A program made the position numbers and the translations under genes. From Hadesarchaea archaeon (GTDB taxonomy: Archaea > Hadarchaeota > Hadarchaeia > Hadarchaeales > Hadarchaeaceae), in contig JACIWF010000004.1 in the NCBI GenBank assembly GCA_014361095.1, forward strand, positions 1 through 25,933: a stretch of 25,933 nucleotides of DNA, in the 5' to 3' direction. A model generated the notes under the pieces. That model saw nothing but the letters and a program-made list of their open reading frames with translations, was not told the DNA's origin and searched no databases. Within the stretch, counting starts at the first letter, position 1; every line of letters begins with the position of its first letter. Of the stretch, positions 7,741-14,191 are shown piece by piece.

Positions 7741-8829
7741 TATCGGTTCAAAGCGGTTTTTCAGTTTTTTAATCACGTCGGGTAACGTGGTGTATTCCAG
7801 TTCCTCGGGGGAGAGCAGGTGGGGCTCAAAGGGCCCGTGCCTGCGCATGTATTCGCTTACCTCGATGGCTCGTTTTCTGGCTAAATCGAAAGAGAGGTCC
7901 CCAAATAGATCCACCGGGCCGAGAAGCTCTCCTTCGCAGACTTGGAAGCCTAGGGCCATTACACGTGGGGGTCCATCAAATCTCGTGGGTCGGGCCACTT
8001 CATGAGATACGGGCATTAATGGCCCCCTGTGGGATCCGCGCATCCATCCTGGCACAAGCTGTGGAAATGAAAAAGCTTCTAAGATTTCTCCCACGGCAGG
8101 AAATCCTGATTGCGCGCGAGCTATCGCGACGGGATCGTCCTTTCCAACATATTTGCCAGCTATAAGTGAAAGGCGCTCCGTGCTGGCCACGGCGGCAACT
8201 GCACCGTCTCTTCTGAAAACCCTTTTAATTACATAGCGGCTGGAAAGGCCGATTAAGGAGAGCAGGTCGTAGAGTTCCTCAGGACAATTGAGAAAAATCC
8301 TCTCACCTTCCTTAACGTCGTGCACCTCAAACCTAAAACCATCGTGGATCTTTGAGTCGATCACTAGGCCGGCGGTGTTGAAGGGGTCGGCGAAGATCTT
8401 GTAGAATGGCAGGTTGAAAGCCGAGGGCGAGGTTTTATCGCACATAAATACGATTATGGGCTCGCTGGGCCGTTCCTCGATCTCGAATTCAGCCACACCC
8501 GGCCCCATGCCTCTGACGTTTCCGGAAAAGGCCTCGACCAGCAGGTCCTGACCCGCACCGTAGTATTTGCGCTTTTTGGCCAGAGCAGCGACTTTTTTGA
8601 AGGTTTCCCAGGCAAGCCCGTGGATCGCTGGGCTGTCTTCCCCTTTATCGTGCGACATGATGAGTTCGAGGTCATCTCCACAGTTGGTAACATGGTAGCT
8701 TTTAATGGTTCCTTTCTCCTTGGCTTCCTGCATGGATTTTTTGGCTATTTCCAAGAGTTCATCCGGCACCTTAACATGACCAGGGATGCTGCCCACGTCG
8801 GCCTTTATAACGCTAATAGTGGTCTTCAT
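7732..8829 (-). CDS. fbp: Fructose-1,6-bisphosphate aldolase/phosphatase (archaeal bifunctional FBPA)
   Basis: A 365-residue match to the archaeal type V FBPA, which condenses DHAP with glyceraldehyde-3-phosphate and then removes the 1-phosphate, making gluconeogenesis one-way to fructose-6-phosphate. The N-terminal Mg-binding residues are present: D11, H18 in G-S-I-P-G-H, and D52-D53 in N-C-G-D-D. The Schiff-base and switch residues appear in K-Y-V-G-K-D-D-P (Y227, K230, D231-D232). The conserved R-G-S-H-R-G-P-L-M-P loop and the F-D-G-P-P-R segment are intact. The length is normal for the family. It looks complete and active and is transcribed alone from a nearby box A. The enzyme is widespread in Archaea and deep-branching thermophiles. 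Confidence 0.97.
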   Translation of the reverse strand: MKTTISVIKADVGSIPGHVKVPDELLEIAKKSMQEAKEKGTIKSYHVTNCGDDLELIMSHDKGEDSPAIHGLAWETFKKVAALAKKRKYYGAGQDLLVEAFSGNVRGMGPGVAEFEIEERPSEPIIVFMCDKTSPSAFNLPFYKIFADPFNTAGLVIDSKIHDGFRFEVHDVKEGERIFLNCPEELYDLLSLIGLSSRYVIKRVFRRDGAVAAVASTERLSLIAGKYVGKDDPVAIARAQSGFPAVGEILEAFSFPQLVPGWMRGSHRGPLMPVSHEVARPTRFDGPPRVMALGFQVCEGELLGPVDLFGDLSFDLARKRAIEVSEYMRRHGPFEPHLLSPEELEYTTLPDVIKKLKNRFEPIKK

Positions 8830-8850
8830 CTGTTAAATTTACGGTGGAAC

Positions 8851-8860
8851 ACTTTTAAGT
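8851..8860 (-). promoter_or_regulatory. Box A for the FBPA gene, probable leaderless transcript
   Basis: On the minus strand the sequence reads ACTTAAAAGT and is centred 26-27 bases before the ATG at 8829. That is the normal distance from an archaeal TATA box to the transcription start, so transcription would begin at or next to the start codon. No ribosome site precedes the ATG, which is consistent with a leaderless message. Confidence 0.5.
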
Positions 8861-8861
8861 T

Positions 8862-9422
8862 TTATGTGTTGGCGATCGCGAAGGATGCGATCAACCCGGC
8901 GATTAGTGAAAGGGTCACGATAAGGATCAGTCTTGAGGTGAGTTCGGAGCCTGCGGCTGGTTTAGTTGGTTTTCCCCTTAATCGATAGAGCATCCGGATG
9001 GCGCGTTGGGTGCCTAGCTGCGCCGCCCAGAGACAAAGAGGTAAATTCACCGCTAGCACCAGCATGATGAAAAAGACCGTCCAGATTTCTAACGATGTGA
9101 CCGAGGTCAGCTTCCAGCTTGAGATGATGGTTTCCATGCTCGTGATCAAACTGCTTTCATAAACGCCTCTCATAAAGAGAAAGGCCGCCGCCCCCGCACC
9201 GAAGAAAAGCTGTGATAGTGCAAAAGCGGCGATGGTGGTCAGTGGAAAGTAAAGGATGGGTTGCCAGACTTCCATCCTGCTGGGCGATGGCACACTGATG
9301 GCCCGCCCGATCTCTGAGAGAAGCCCGCCAGATTCATCACACCATTTTCCATAGGCGATGCCGAGCACCCAACTGCCGATCACGATGAGCCAAAAGGAGT
9401 AATACCAATGTTCCTCGCGCAT
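8862..9422 (-). CDS. Four-helix integral membrane protein of unknown function
   Basis: A 186-residue protein with about four hydrophobic segments: residues 9-25, 56-85, 112-135 and 163-184. A glycine/alanine-rich stretch (F-G-A-G-A-A-A-F-L-F) lies in the second. A short basic loop precedes the last helix. No family was recognised with confidence; a SpoIIM-like fold is one weak possibility based on topology alone. The ATG is preceded by GGTGGGGCG, a good ribosome site. It lies 19 bases after a small coiled-coil gene and probably shares its transcript. Confidence 0.65.
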   Translation of the reverse strand: MREEHWYYSFWLIVIGSWVLGIAYGKWCDESGGLLSEIGRAISVPSPSRMEVWQPILYFPLTTIAAFALSQLFFGAGAAAFLFMRGVYESSLITSMETIISSWKLTSVTSLEIWTVFFIMLVLAVNLPLCLWAAQLGTQRAIRMLYRLRGKPTKPAAGSELTSRLILIVTLSLIAGLIASFAIANT

Positions 9423-9441
9423 CGCCCCACCGGAGCGCCAT

Positions 9442-9687
9442 TTATTTGTATTTCCGGTCGTAATCGCGCTTGGCCAGGTTTATGGTTCGGCTGAGGTATT
9501 TGTGACATAGATTTGCTTTTCGTTGCTCAGAATCAAAAGCTGGGTGAAGCGGCTTTTCTACCGATAACCTTGGCGGAGGCAAGTTGCGTTCCAAGGCCAT
9601 TATCCTGCGCTCAAGCTCCGAAATTTTTGCCTGAAGGAAATTCATCCTCTCTTCCAGTGACGGCGTGCGCGGGTCATTTCTCTCCAT
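9442..9687 (-). CDS. Small coiled-coil protein of unknown function
   Basis: An 81-residue, highly charged protein. Residues 8-38 have heptad-like spacing (L-E-E-R-M-N-F-L-Q-A-K-I-S-E-L) typical of a coiled coil, followed by a proline break and a basic C-terminus (N-L-A-K-R-D-Y-D-R-K-Y-K). A GGTGG ribosome site lies upstream of the ATG, and a TTAATAG element further up may be a box A. No family recognised. Its pairing with the downstream membrane protein suggests a shared role, but nothing shows what it is. Confidence 0.55.
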   Translation of the reverse strand: MERNDPRTPSLEERMNFLQAKISELERRIMALERNLPPPRLSVEKPLHPAFDSEQRKANLCHKYLSRTINLAKRDYDRKYK

Positions 9688-9930
9688 TTTCGTTCCACCG
9701 TTTCGATTTTCATCTGATTTCTATTAAGAGTTTGGCATTTCTTTTTAATAAACAAGGTAACAGAAGGGCGAATTCATACCGTGATGTTTTGATGGAGAGT
9801 TTATATCCAGCTTTTGGAAGAAACAGTTAGATCTCATTTTCTGTCTATTAAAGAGGGCGTTTGTGTTCAAATGGTAAACCAATGTTAAGATATCTCCGAT
9901 CAATCTGGTTTTCTAACAAGTCTGGAAAGG
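9688..9930. other. Intergenic stretch without a recognised gene
   Basis: AT-rich sequence between the small coiled-coil gene and the tRNA promoter. It contains a plus-strand TATA-like TTTATATCC at 9800-9808 with no convincing open frame downstream, so a short non-coding RNA near 9830-9930 is possible but unproven. No C/D-box pair, repeat or strong hairpin was found by eye. Confidence 0.4.
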
Positions 9931-9938
9931 ATTTATAG
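9931..9938 (+). promoter_or_regulatory. Box A promoter of the tRNA-Thr gene
   Basis: ATTTATAG preceded by the purine-rich GGAAAGG, a plausible BRE. Its centre lies about 31 bases upstream of the tRNA 5' end, predicting a start near 9961 and a short 5' leader for RNase P removal. This is the usual arrangement for archaeal tRNA genes. Confidence 0.65.
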
Positions 9939-9987
9939 ACACTATCCGGCTTATTTGATAAATGGGCCGCCGTGGCTCAGCTGGTAG

Positions 9988-10006
9988 AGTGTTTCCACAC
10001 GCCAAA
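9988..10006 (+). other. Noncanonical 19-nt tRNA intron in the D arm (between positions 22 and 23)
   Basis: The splice motif is a relaxed bulge-helix-bulge. The central helix pairs TGGT (9982-9985) with GCCA (10001-10004); the 5' bulge AGA (9986-9988) and 3' bulge AAA (10005-10007) are each cut after the second base. The intron hairpin is GTGT-TTCC-ACAC (9989-10000). The outer helix is weak, with only two pairs. Joining the exons restores position 25 as C and gives a perfect D stem. Confidence 0.85.
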
Positions 10007-10021
10007 AGCGATCGCCTCGTA

Positions 10022-10034
10022 TCTTGGTCGGGAA
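10022..10034 (+). other. Canonical-site 13-nt tRNA intron (position 37/38)
   Basis: A bulge-helix-loop splice motif. The outer helix is the anticodon stem (10011-10015/10036-10040). The central helix pairs CTCG (10016-10019) with CGGG (10029-10032), including one U-G pair. The 5' bulge is TAT (10020-10022) and the 3' bulge AAA (10033-10035), each cut after the second base. The remaining intron is a six-base loop, CTTGGT. It is very short for an archaeal tRNA intron. Confidence 0.87.
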
Positions 10035-10074
10035 AGCGATAGGTCGTGGGTTCAATCCCCACCGGCGGCTCCAC

Positions 10075-10893
10075 TTAACTTCCAAAAGCCGCCTCACACC
10101 TTACACCCATCTCTCGACAAATTGAGGTTATTTTTGAGGAGATTTTATTTCGATAATCGTATCCTCTGGAGAGTATTGTCAGTACCCTCTCCGCTAACCC
10201 TGGTTTCAGATTTTCCAGCACAGGCCCCAGCCTCTCCATCACCCATTGCTTCAGGTTGAGCTTGTCGTATAGGATTTTGCTCTTCGTCTTTGCCGCGATG
10301 GCAACGATTTTTCTAAGGTTTTCATCATCATCGTTCGTTTCTGGGATTATCGGCCCCAGAAATATCCAAGTGTCAACGCCACGGCTGGAGAATGATTCGA
10401 GAACTTGAGCGCGCGCGTCAGGCGGTGAGGCTCTCGGTTCAAGCAGGCACGCCAGTTCTGGATTCACCGTGGTTATAGTTACCCCAACATCAAACTTTTT
10501 TGGCACGATCAGGTCGGAGTCCCGTAGAACTAGATCAGATTTGGTCTGGATCGATACAGGAAAATCGTGCCGCGATAGGATCTCGATGCATTTTCTGGTC
10601 AGTTCCAGAGTTTTCTCGATTGGCTGGTAGGGGTCGGTCACCGTGCTCAGCCCAACAACGCCGATATCTTTACGGTTGACTTCACGGTTCAGCACTTCCG
10701 CAATGTCTCGTTTGACTCGAACCGTCTTTCCCCAGCTCCCAGCGATAATTCTGTCCTTTAAGACGGACGGGCTATAGCAGTAGGCGCAGCCATGTTCACA
10801 GCCTGTATAGGGGTTCAAGGAGTAGTTGAGTCCGGGTAGCCCGCTGGGTGAGAGTGCGGTTCGGCAGCTGGTAAAGATGTATTCCACGCCCAT
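10075..10893 (-). CDS. SplB-like (spore photoproduct lyase / DNA repair photolyase-type) radical SAM protein
   Basis: A 272-residue radical SAM protein of the COG1533/SplB type. The cluster cysteines are C32-x3-C36-x2-C39 in N-P-Y-T-G-C-E-H-G-C-A-Y-C-Y. Later motifs G-L-S-T-V-T-D-P-Y-Q-P-I-E, S-I-Q-T-K-S and F-D-V-G-V-T-I-T-T fit this group, whose Bacillus member repairs spore photoproduct; most archaeal members are uncharacterised. The ATG at 10891-10893 overlaps the nreA stop as TGATG; the open frame continues further upstream, but that part lies inside nreA and is not coding. Pairing with NreA suggests a DNA-repair role, which is an inference. Its stop is one base from the tRNA CCA. Confidence 0.9.
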   Translation of the reverse strand: MGVEYIFTSCRTALSPSGLPGLNYSLNPYTGCEHGCAYCYSPSVLKDRIIAGSWGKTVRVKRDIAEVLNREVNRKDIGVVGLSTVTDPYQPIEKTLELTRKCIEILSRHDFPVSIQTKSDLVLRDSDLIVPKKFDVGVTITTVNPELACLLEPRASPPDARAQVLESFSSRGVDTWIFLGPIIPETNDDDENLRKIVAIAAKTKSKILYDKLNLKQWVMERLGPVLENLKPGLAERVLTILSRGYDYRNKISSKITSICREMGVRCEAAFGS

Positions 10894-12212
10894 CAAGAAA
10901 ACTCCGTTATCTTTTTCTGATATAAGAATTTTCTCAGCAGCTGGCTGCTCTCGATCCAGCTCTTTAGAGGGATGGTGAGTTTTGTCATGGCGCTGTTCAA
11001 CGCTGCCTTGAAGTTGTCGAACTTCTCTGGTACGGTCTCCAGCATTTGTCTGACGGATTCCCTCACGTTCCAGACGCCCACCGGCAGGATGTAGCCAGGA
11101 TGAATCTCCCTCAGCACAATCGCCGCCGCCTGCCTGTTCTCCTGAAACAGCTTTTCTGCTACCGCGAGTCTGCAGGAGTAATAGCAACCACCGACATCGG
11201 GGTAGGTGCTCCTGCCCCAGTAGTCTTCGAAGTCCCCCATCATTGCCGCTTCTCTGGCACCCTTGTCCGGGTTCCAGGTCGTCCCGGGGAACCAGGCCTC
11301 GATCCACTCGAAGCTCCATTTCTCCGGCACCAAAATGGCGACGTAGCGGTTGTCCAGATAGCTGAAGGAGTAAACACGGTAATCGTCAACAGTATCGTTT
11401 TGTTTTATCCGGTTAATGAGTTCCTGAGAGATGATCGAGTCCACGGCAGTGATGCTCCAGCGCGTGGGCACAAGTTTCCTGTTTTTTCCTATGCCGAACA
11501 TCCCGAGGCTGAATGCTCGCTGGATTCTGGTGACGTAAACACCGCTGTCATAGAGATCTACAACCGCGCTGTTTGCCTTGAGGTCACGGTCGTAAAAAGC
11601 CTTCTCCAGTCGGTGATCGACAGAAACATCGGAGGCGTTGAAGGACCTTAGCGGCGCTGAGGGGCCGAAGGGCTGGATGTCGCTTCCGAGCGTGAGAACC
11701 CCCTTCGGAACCTTTGACAGAACTACCTCGGCGTCCACAGGGCTTCTGCCCAGCGCCAGCTCCTGAAGAGAGTCCAGCAGACGTGTGCCGGTCTGGGCCT
11801 CGCGGATGTGAGCCACCGTTTTACCGCGGATCAGGGAGAACCGGTAATCTATTATTTCCTGGATTTCCTTACCGACCCAGAGTTCCGGCGTGTCCAGAAT
11901 CTCAGTGTTTCCGGTAAAAGGCGGCACCATCGGGCCGATGAGGACCTTAGGATACCCCAAACGCCCCACGAAAACTCCCGGCGGGGTGGTCCCCTGGATG
12001 TGCGGTGATGAGATGCGCAGGGTTGTTTTCACCAGAGACTGGGCCCGGGCTATTATTGGGCAGCTAAGCTTTCCGCATAGCCTCCGCCCTCCCTTACAAA
12101 GAAGACAGATTGGACTCGCCTTGGTGACCCTGATTTCCCGGAAGGTGGTCAGCTCGTTGACCTGGCGAGGGGAAATTAAATCGCTCAACCAACTCGCTTG
12201 AGAGTAAGGCAT
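10893..12212 (-). CDS. nreA: NreA, archaeal DNA repair protein with zinc motif and PCNA-binding-like tail
   Basis: A 439-residue protein of the archaeal Nre family, which acts in DNA damage repair and interacts with PCNA in characterised species. The N-terminal zinc-type cysteines are in C-L-L-C-K-G-G-R-R-L-C-G-K-L-S-C (about residues 36-51). Family-like blocks follow: G-T-T-P-P-G-V-F-V-G-R, G-P-M-V-P-P, and E-A-W-F-P-G-T-T-W near the C-terminal third. The last eight residues, Q-K-K-I-T-E-F-S, fit a PIP box (Q-x2-I-x2-F). The ATG at 12212 follows a box A at 12257-12266. It is co-translated with a SplB-like radical SAM gene through a one-base TGATG overlap. Confidence 0.92.
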   Translation of the reverse strand: MPYSQASWLSDLISPRQVNELTTFREIRVTKASPICLLCKGGRRLCGKLSCPIIARAQSLVKTTLRISSPHIQGTTPPGVFVGRLGYPKVLIGPMVPPFTGNTEILDTPELWVGKEIQEIIDYRFSLIRGKTVAHIREAQTGTRLLDSLQELALGRSPVDAEVVLSKVPKGVLTLGSDIQPFGPSAPLRSFNASDVSVDHRLEKAFYDRDLKANSAVVDLYDSGVYVTRIQRAFSLGMFGIGKNRKLVPTRWSITAVDSIISQELINRIKQNDTVDDYRVYSFSYLDNRYVAILVPEKWSFEWIEAWFPGTTWNPDKGAREAAMMGDFEDYWGRSTYPDVGGCYYSCRLAVAEKLFQENRQAAAIVLREIHPGYILPVGVWNVRESVRQMLETVPEKFDNFKAALNSAMTKLTIPLKSWIESSQLLRKFLYQKKITEFS

Positions 12213-12256
12213 ATTTTAACCCGTTTTTTTTCGATTGAAATTGAACTACCTTCTCC

Positions 12257-12266
12257 TTTTAAAAAT
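12257..12266 (-). promoter_or_regulatory. Box A of the nreA operon
   Basis: Minus-strand TTTTTAAAAG, centred about 49 bases before the nreA ATG, predicts a start near 12235 and a leader of roughly 23 bases. The TTAAAAT directly before the ATG is too close to act as box A for this start. Confidence 0.45.
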
Positions 12267-12284
12267 ACTTGTCGTATCGTTCCA

Positions 12285-12297
12285 ATTTATTTTTAAG
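12285..12297 (+). promoter_or_regulatory. Box A-like element of the dph2-led gene array
   Basis: Plus-strand ATTTATTTTTAAG predicts transcription from about 12318-12322, some 22-26 bases before the dph2 ATG. It shares the roughly 130-base divergent spacer with the nreA promoter. Confidence 0.4.
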
Positions 12298-12343
12298 CAA
12301 CGCAAACATTGTTCTTATGTAAGCGGAATTTTCGGCGTTTAAG

Positions 12344-13345
12344 ATGTATGATTTTGAGGAACCCAGAGTTAGAGAATTTCTGCAGAGGACAGGGGCCAGG
12401 CGAGCGGCTTTACAGCTACCGGCAGGTCTCGCCAGATATCTGCCTGAGATTTTGAGGCCTTTTGACCAGCTTGGGGTGGAGCCAGTGGTAGTGGCTGGAA
12501 GCTGCTACGGTGCCTGTGACCTAGCTGATGAGGCGGCAAGAAAACTAGGTAGCGATGTGCTGGTTCACTATGGCCATGCCGACATGGGTCTCGGGTCAGT
12601 TATGCCAACGCTTTACGTGGAGGCCAGGATAAAGAAGAGCCCAGTTGATGCACTTGAGCTGGCTCTTCCTGCGCTGGATTTCAGGCGGGTTGGTCTGGTT
12701 ACCACGGTCCAGCACATCGGGCATCTCGAGGAGGTGGCCAGCTTCCTGAACTCGCACGGAATGCAAACGTTGGTGGGTGAGCCGTCTTTTAGGACCAGAT
12801 ATCCTGGGCAGGTTCTGGGCTGCGATGTGAGCTGCGCCAAGGCCGTGGCCCCTTCGGTCGATGGTTTCATCTACATTGGTACTGGTGATTTTCACCCGCT
12901 CGGCGTTGCCTTCGCCACAGGAAAAAAAGTTGTCTCGGTCAATCCGGTCTCAAGAGGTTTCAAGGTTTTCATGCCTAGGCAGGAGAAGTTCATCAAAGGG
13001 AGGAAGGCCAAGGTGGCCCAAGCAGCACTGGGCAAGACCTTCGGTGTCATCGTGAGCACAAAGAAGGGCCAAGCTCGTTTTAGTCTCGCCAGAAAAATAG
13101 TTGGTTTGCTGAGTAAAGAAGGAAAGCAGGCCTGCCTACTGGCGGTTGATGACGTGTCCCCGGAATCGATTGAAAACTTTTGCTTCGACGCCCTGGTCTG
13201 TGTCGCCTGTCCACGCATCCCGATAGACGACGGAGAACGGTTTGAGAGGCCGGTGTTGACGCCGTTTGAAATCTTGGCCATGCTGGGAAAGGTACCTATG
13301 GAGCCCTATCAGATGGATGAGATAAATAAGGAGGATATGGGATAA
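12344..13345 (+). CDS. dph2: Dph2, diphthamide synthase radical-SAM-like enzyme (2-(3-amino-3-carboxypropyl)histidine synthase)
   Basis: A 333-residue archaeal Dph2. It transfers the 3-amino-3-carboxypropyl group of SAM to a histidine of elongation factor 2, the first step of diphthamide synthesis, using an unusual [4Fe-4S] cluster. Its three cluster cysteines sit one per domain: C58 in S-C-Y-G-A-C-D, the L-G-C-D-V-S-C segment at about residues 165-170, and C-V-A-C-P-R-I-P-I-D-D near residues 287-297. G-T-G-D-F-H-P-L-G is another family motif. The length is normal. It leads the long plus-strand array, and csl4 follows after 38 bases. No canonical ribosome site precedes the ATG. Confidence 0.95.
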   Translation: MYDFEEPRVREFLQRTGARRAALQLPAGLARYLPEILRPFDQLGVEPVVVAGSCYGACDLADEAARKLGSDVLVHYGHADMGLGSVMPTLYVEARIKKSPVDALELALPALDFRRVGLVTTVQHIGHLEEVASFLNSHGMQTLVGEPSFRTRYPGQVLGCDVSCAKAVAPSVDGFIYIGTGDFHPLGVAFATGKKVVSVNPVSRGFKVFMPRQEKFIKGRKAKVAQAALGKTFGVIVSTKKGQARFSLARKIVGLLSKEGKQACLLAVDDVSPESIENFCFDALVCVACPRIPIDDGERFERPVLTPFEILAMLGKVPMEPYQMDEINKEDMG

Positions 13346-13383
13346 ATCGTTTAAGTGAGGCAATATATTGTTGGTGGGATGTT

Positions 13384-13962
13384 ATGCCTGAAGTAAGTAC
13401 TGGAGATTTCGTGGTGCCGGGCGACTTCTTGGCAACGGCGGAGGAGTTTGTCCCGGGGAACGGCGCGTATGAGGAGAACGGGAAGATATATGCGGCAAAC
13501 ACCGGTGTCGTCCTGGTTGATGCCAGGACAAAGCACATCTCGGTGTTTTCACGGACCGCCGGAGTGCCCACCTTGAAGAGGGGCGACATCATCATCGGAA
13601 GGATTGAGGAGGTTAGAGATCAGAATGCTACCGTTGTCATCGGTAGTCTGCGGGGCAGGGAGGATCGAGCACTGCCACCACCGAACCTAGGTTCAATTCA
13701 CATCTCGCAGACCGATGCAGGTTATGTGAAGGACCTGAGCCGGGAGTTTCGGGTCGGCGATATTGTGCGTGCTAAGGTAATCAACGCTAACAGGGAGCCA
13801 GTACAGCTATCCACAGTCGGTGAGGACCTCGGCGTCATCGTCGCCTTTTGCTCGAGGTGCCGAACCCCGCTAACCCGCCAGGGCAAGAAGCTGGTGTGCG
13901 AGTCTTGCGGCAACGTTGAATTTAGGAAAATGGCCAACGACTATCGTAAAGGAGTGCTGTGA
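13384..13962 (+). CDS. csl4: Archaeal exosome subunit Csl4
   Basis: A 192-residue RNA-binding cap subunit of the archaeal exosome, which degrades and tails RNA from the 3' end. It has an N-terminal domain (P-G-D-F-L-A-T-A-E-E-F-V-P-G-N-G), a central S1 domain with H-I-S-Q-T-D-A-G-Y-V and R-V-G-D-I-V-R-A-K-V-I, and a C-terminal zinc ribbon with C-S-R-C and C-E-S-C. The ATG follows a GGTGGG ribosome site. The stop overlaps the next small gene as TGATG. Association of csl4 with rpoL and dph2 is a known archaeal neighbourhood. Confidence 0.96.
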   Translation: MPEVSTGDFVVPGDFLATAEEFVPGNGAYEENGKIYAANTGVVLVDARTKHISVFSRTAGVPTLKRGDIIIGRIEEVRDQNATVVIGSLRGREDRALPPPNLGSIHISQTDAGYVKDLSREFRVGDIVRAKVINANREPVQLSTVGEDLGVIVAFCSRCRTPLTRQGKKLVCESCGNVEFRKMANDYRKGVL

Positions 13963-14162
13963 TGGCGAGGACCAAGCGGGTTCTTAACGTGCCTGTCAAG
14001 GATACGGCTCAGATGCTGGACCTCATGAAGAGGCTCGGGACTCTGGCGGCGGATCTGGAGGCGGTTTCTAAGCCAGGGATGGTCAGAATAGTCTTGCACG
14101 GAACCGGTGAGGAAATCAAGGAGCTGGAGCAAAAAATTAAAGATTTCACAAAGGCTAAATAA
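13962..14162 (+). CDS. Small conserved-context protein of unknown function
   Basis: A 66-residue protein. The ATG at 13962 overlaps the csl4 stop and has GGAG seven bases upstream; GTG 13959 is less likely. Predicted order is strand (R-V-L-N-V-P-V), helix (about residues 14-36), strand (V-R-I-V-L-H-G-T), helix (E-E-I-K-E-L-E-Q-K-I), that is, beta-alpha-beta-alpha. No family was recognised; it does not look like the KEOPS subunit Pcc1 despite similar size. Placement between an exosome subunit and an RNA polymerase subunit suggests a role in RNA metabolism, which is an inference. Confidence 0.75.
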   Translation: MARTKRVLNVPVKDTAQMLDLMKRLGTLAADLEAVSKPGMVRIVLHGTGEEIKELEQKIKDFTKAK

Positions 14163-14191
14163 AAGGGATTACACGTTGTCTGGGTGGACAG

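Larger units (their letters stand above)
9966..10073 (+). tRNA. tRNA-Thr (anticodon CGT) with two introns and encoded CCA
   Basis: The acceptor strands 9966-9972 and 10063-10069 pair perfectly, and the T arm (GTGGG-TTCAATC-CCCAC, 10046-10062) is standard. The middle folds only if two introns are removed: 9988-10006 and 10022-10034. The mature 73-mer then has a perfect D stem GCTC/GAGC with loop AGCTGGTA, anticodon stem ATCGC/GCGAT, loop CTCGTAA with anticodon CGT, variable loop AGGTC and U73, followed by encoded CCA at 10071-10073. U73 and the GCCGCCG acceptor fit archaeal tRNA-Thr. The unspliced transcript has no standard D/anticodon geometry. It is convergent with the radical SAM gene, one base away. 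Confidence 0.92.

Noticed and set aside
7965..8165. Plus-strand small open frame inside FBPA
   Set aside because: Shadow of a gene with all catalytic residues intact on the minus strand.
9966..10070. Reading the tRNA as a long-variable-arm (Leu/Ser) type with TTTCC/GGAAA as anticodon stem
   Set aside because: The loop would lack U33, the extra arm would not pair, and the two-intron Thr model fits every position.
10894..11319. A longer 414-codon version of the SplB-like radical SAM gene
   Set aside because: The extra 142 codons lie inside nreA, look compositionally random, and a good ATG at 10893 overlaps the nreA stop.
11046..11651. A 201-codon open frame antisense to nreA
   Set aside because: nreA has clear family motifs on the other strand; this product matches nothing recognised.
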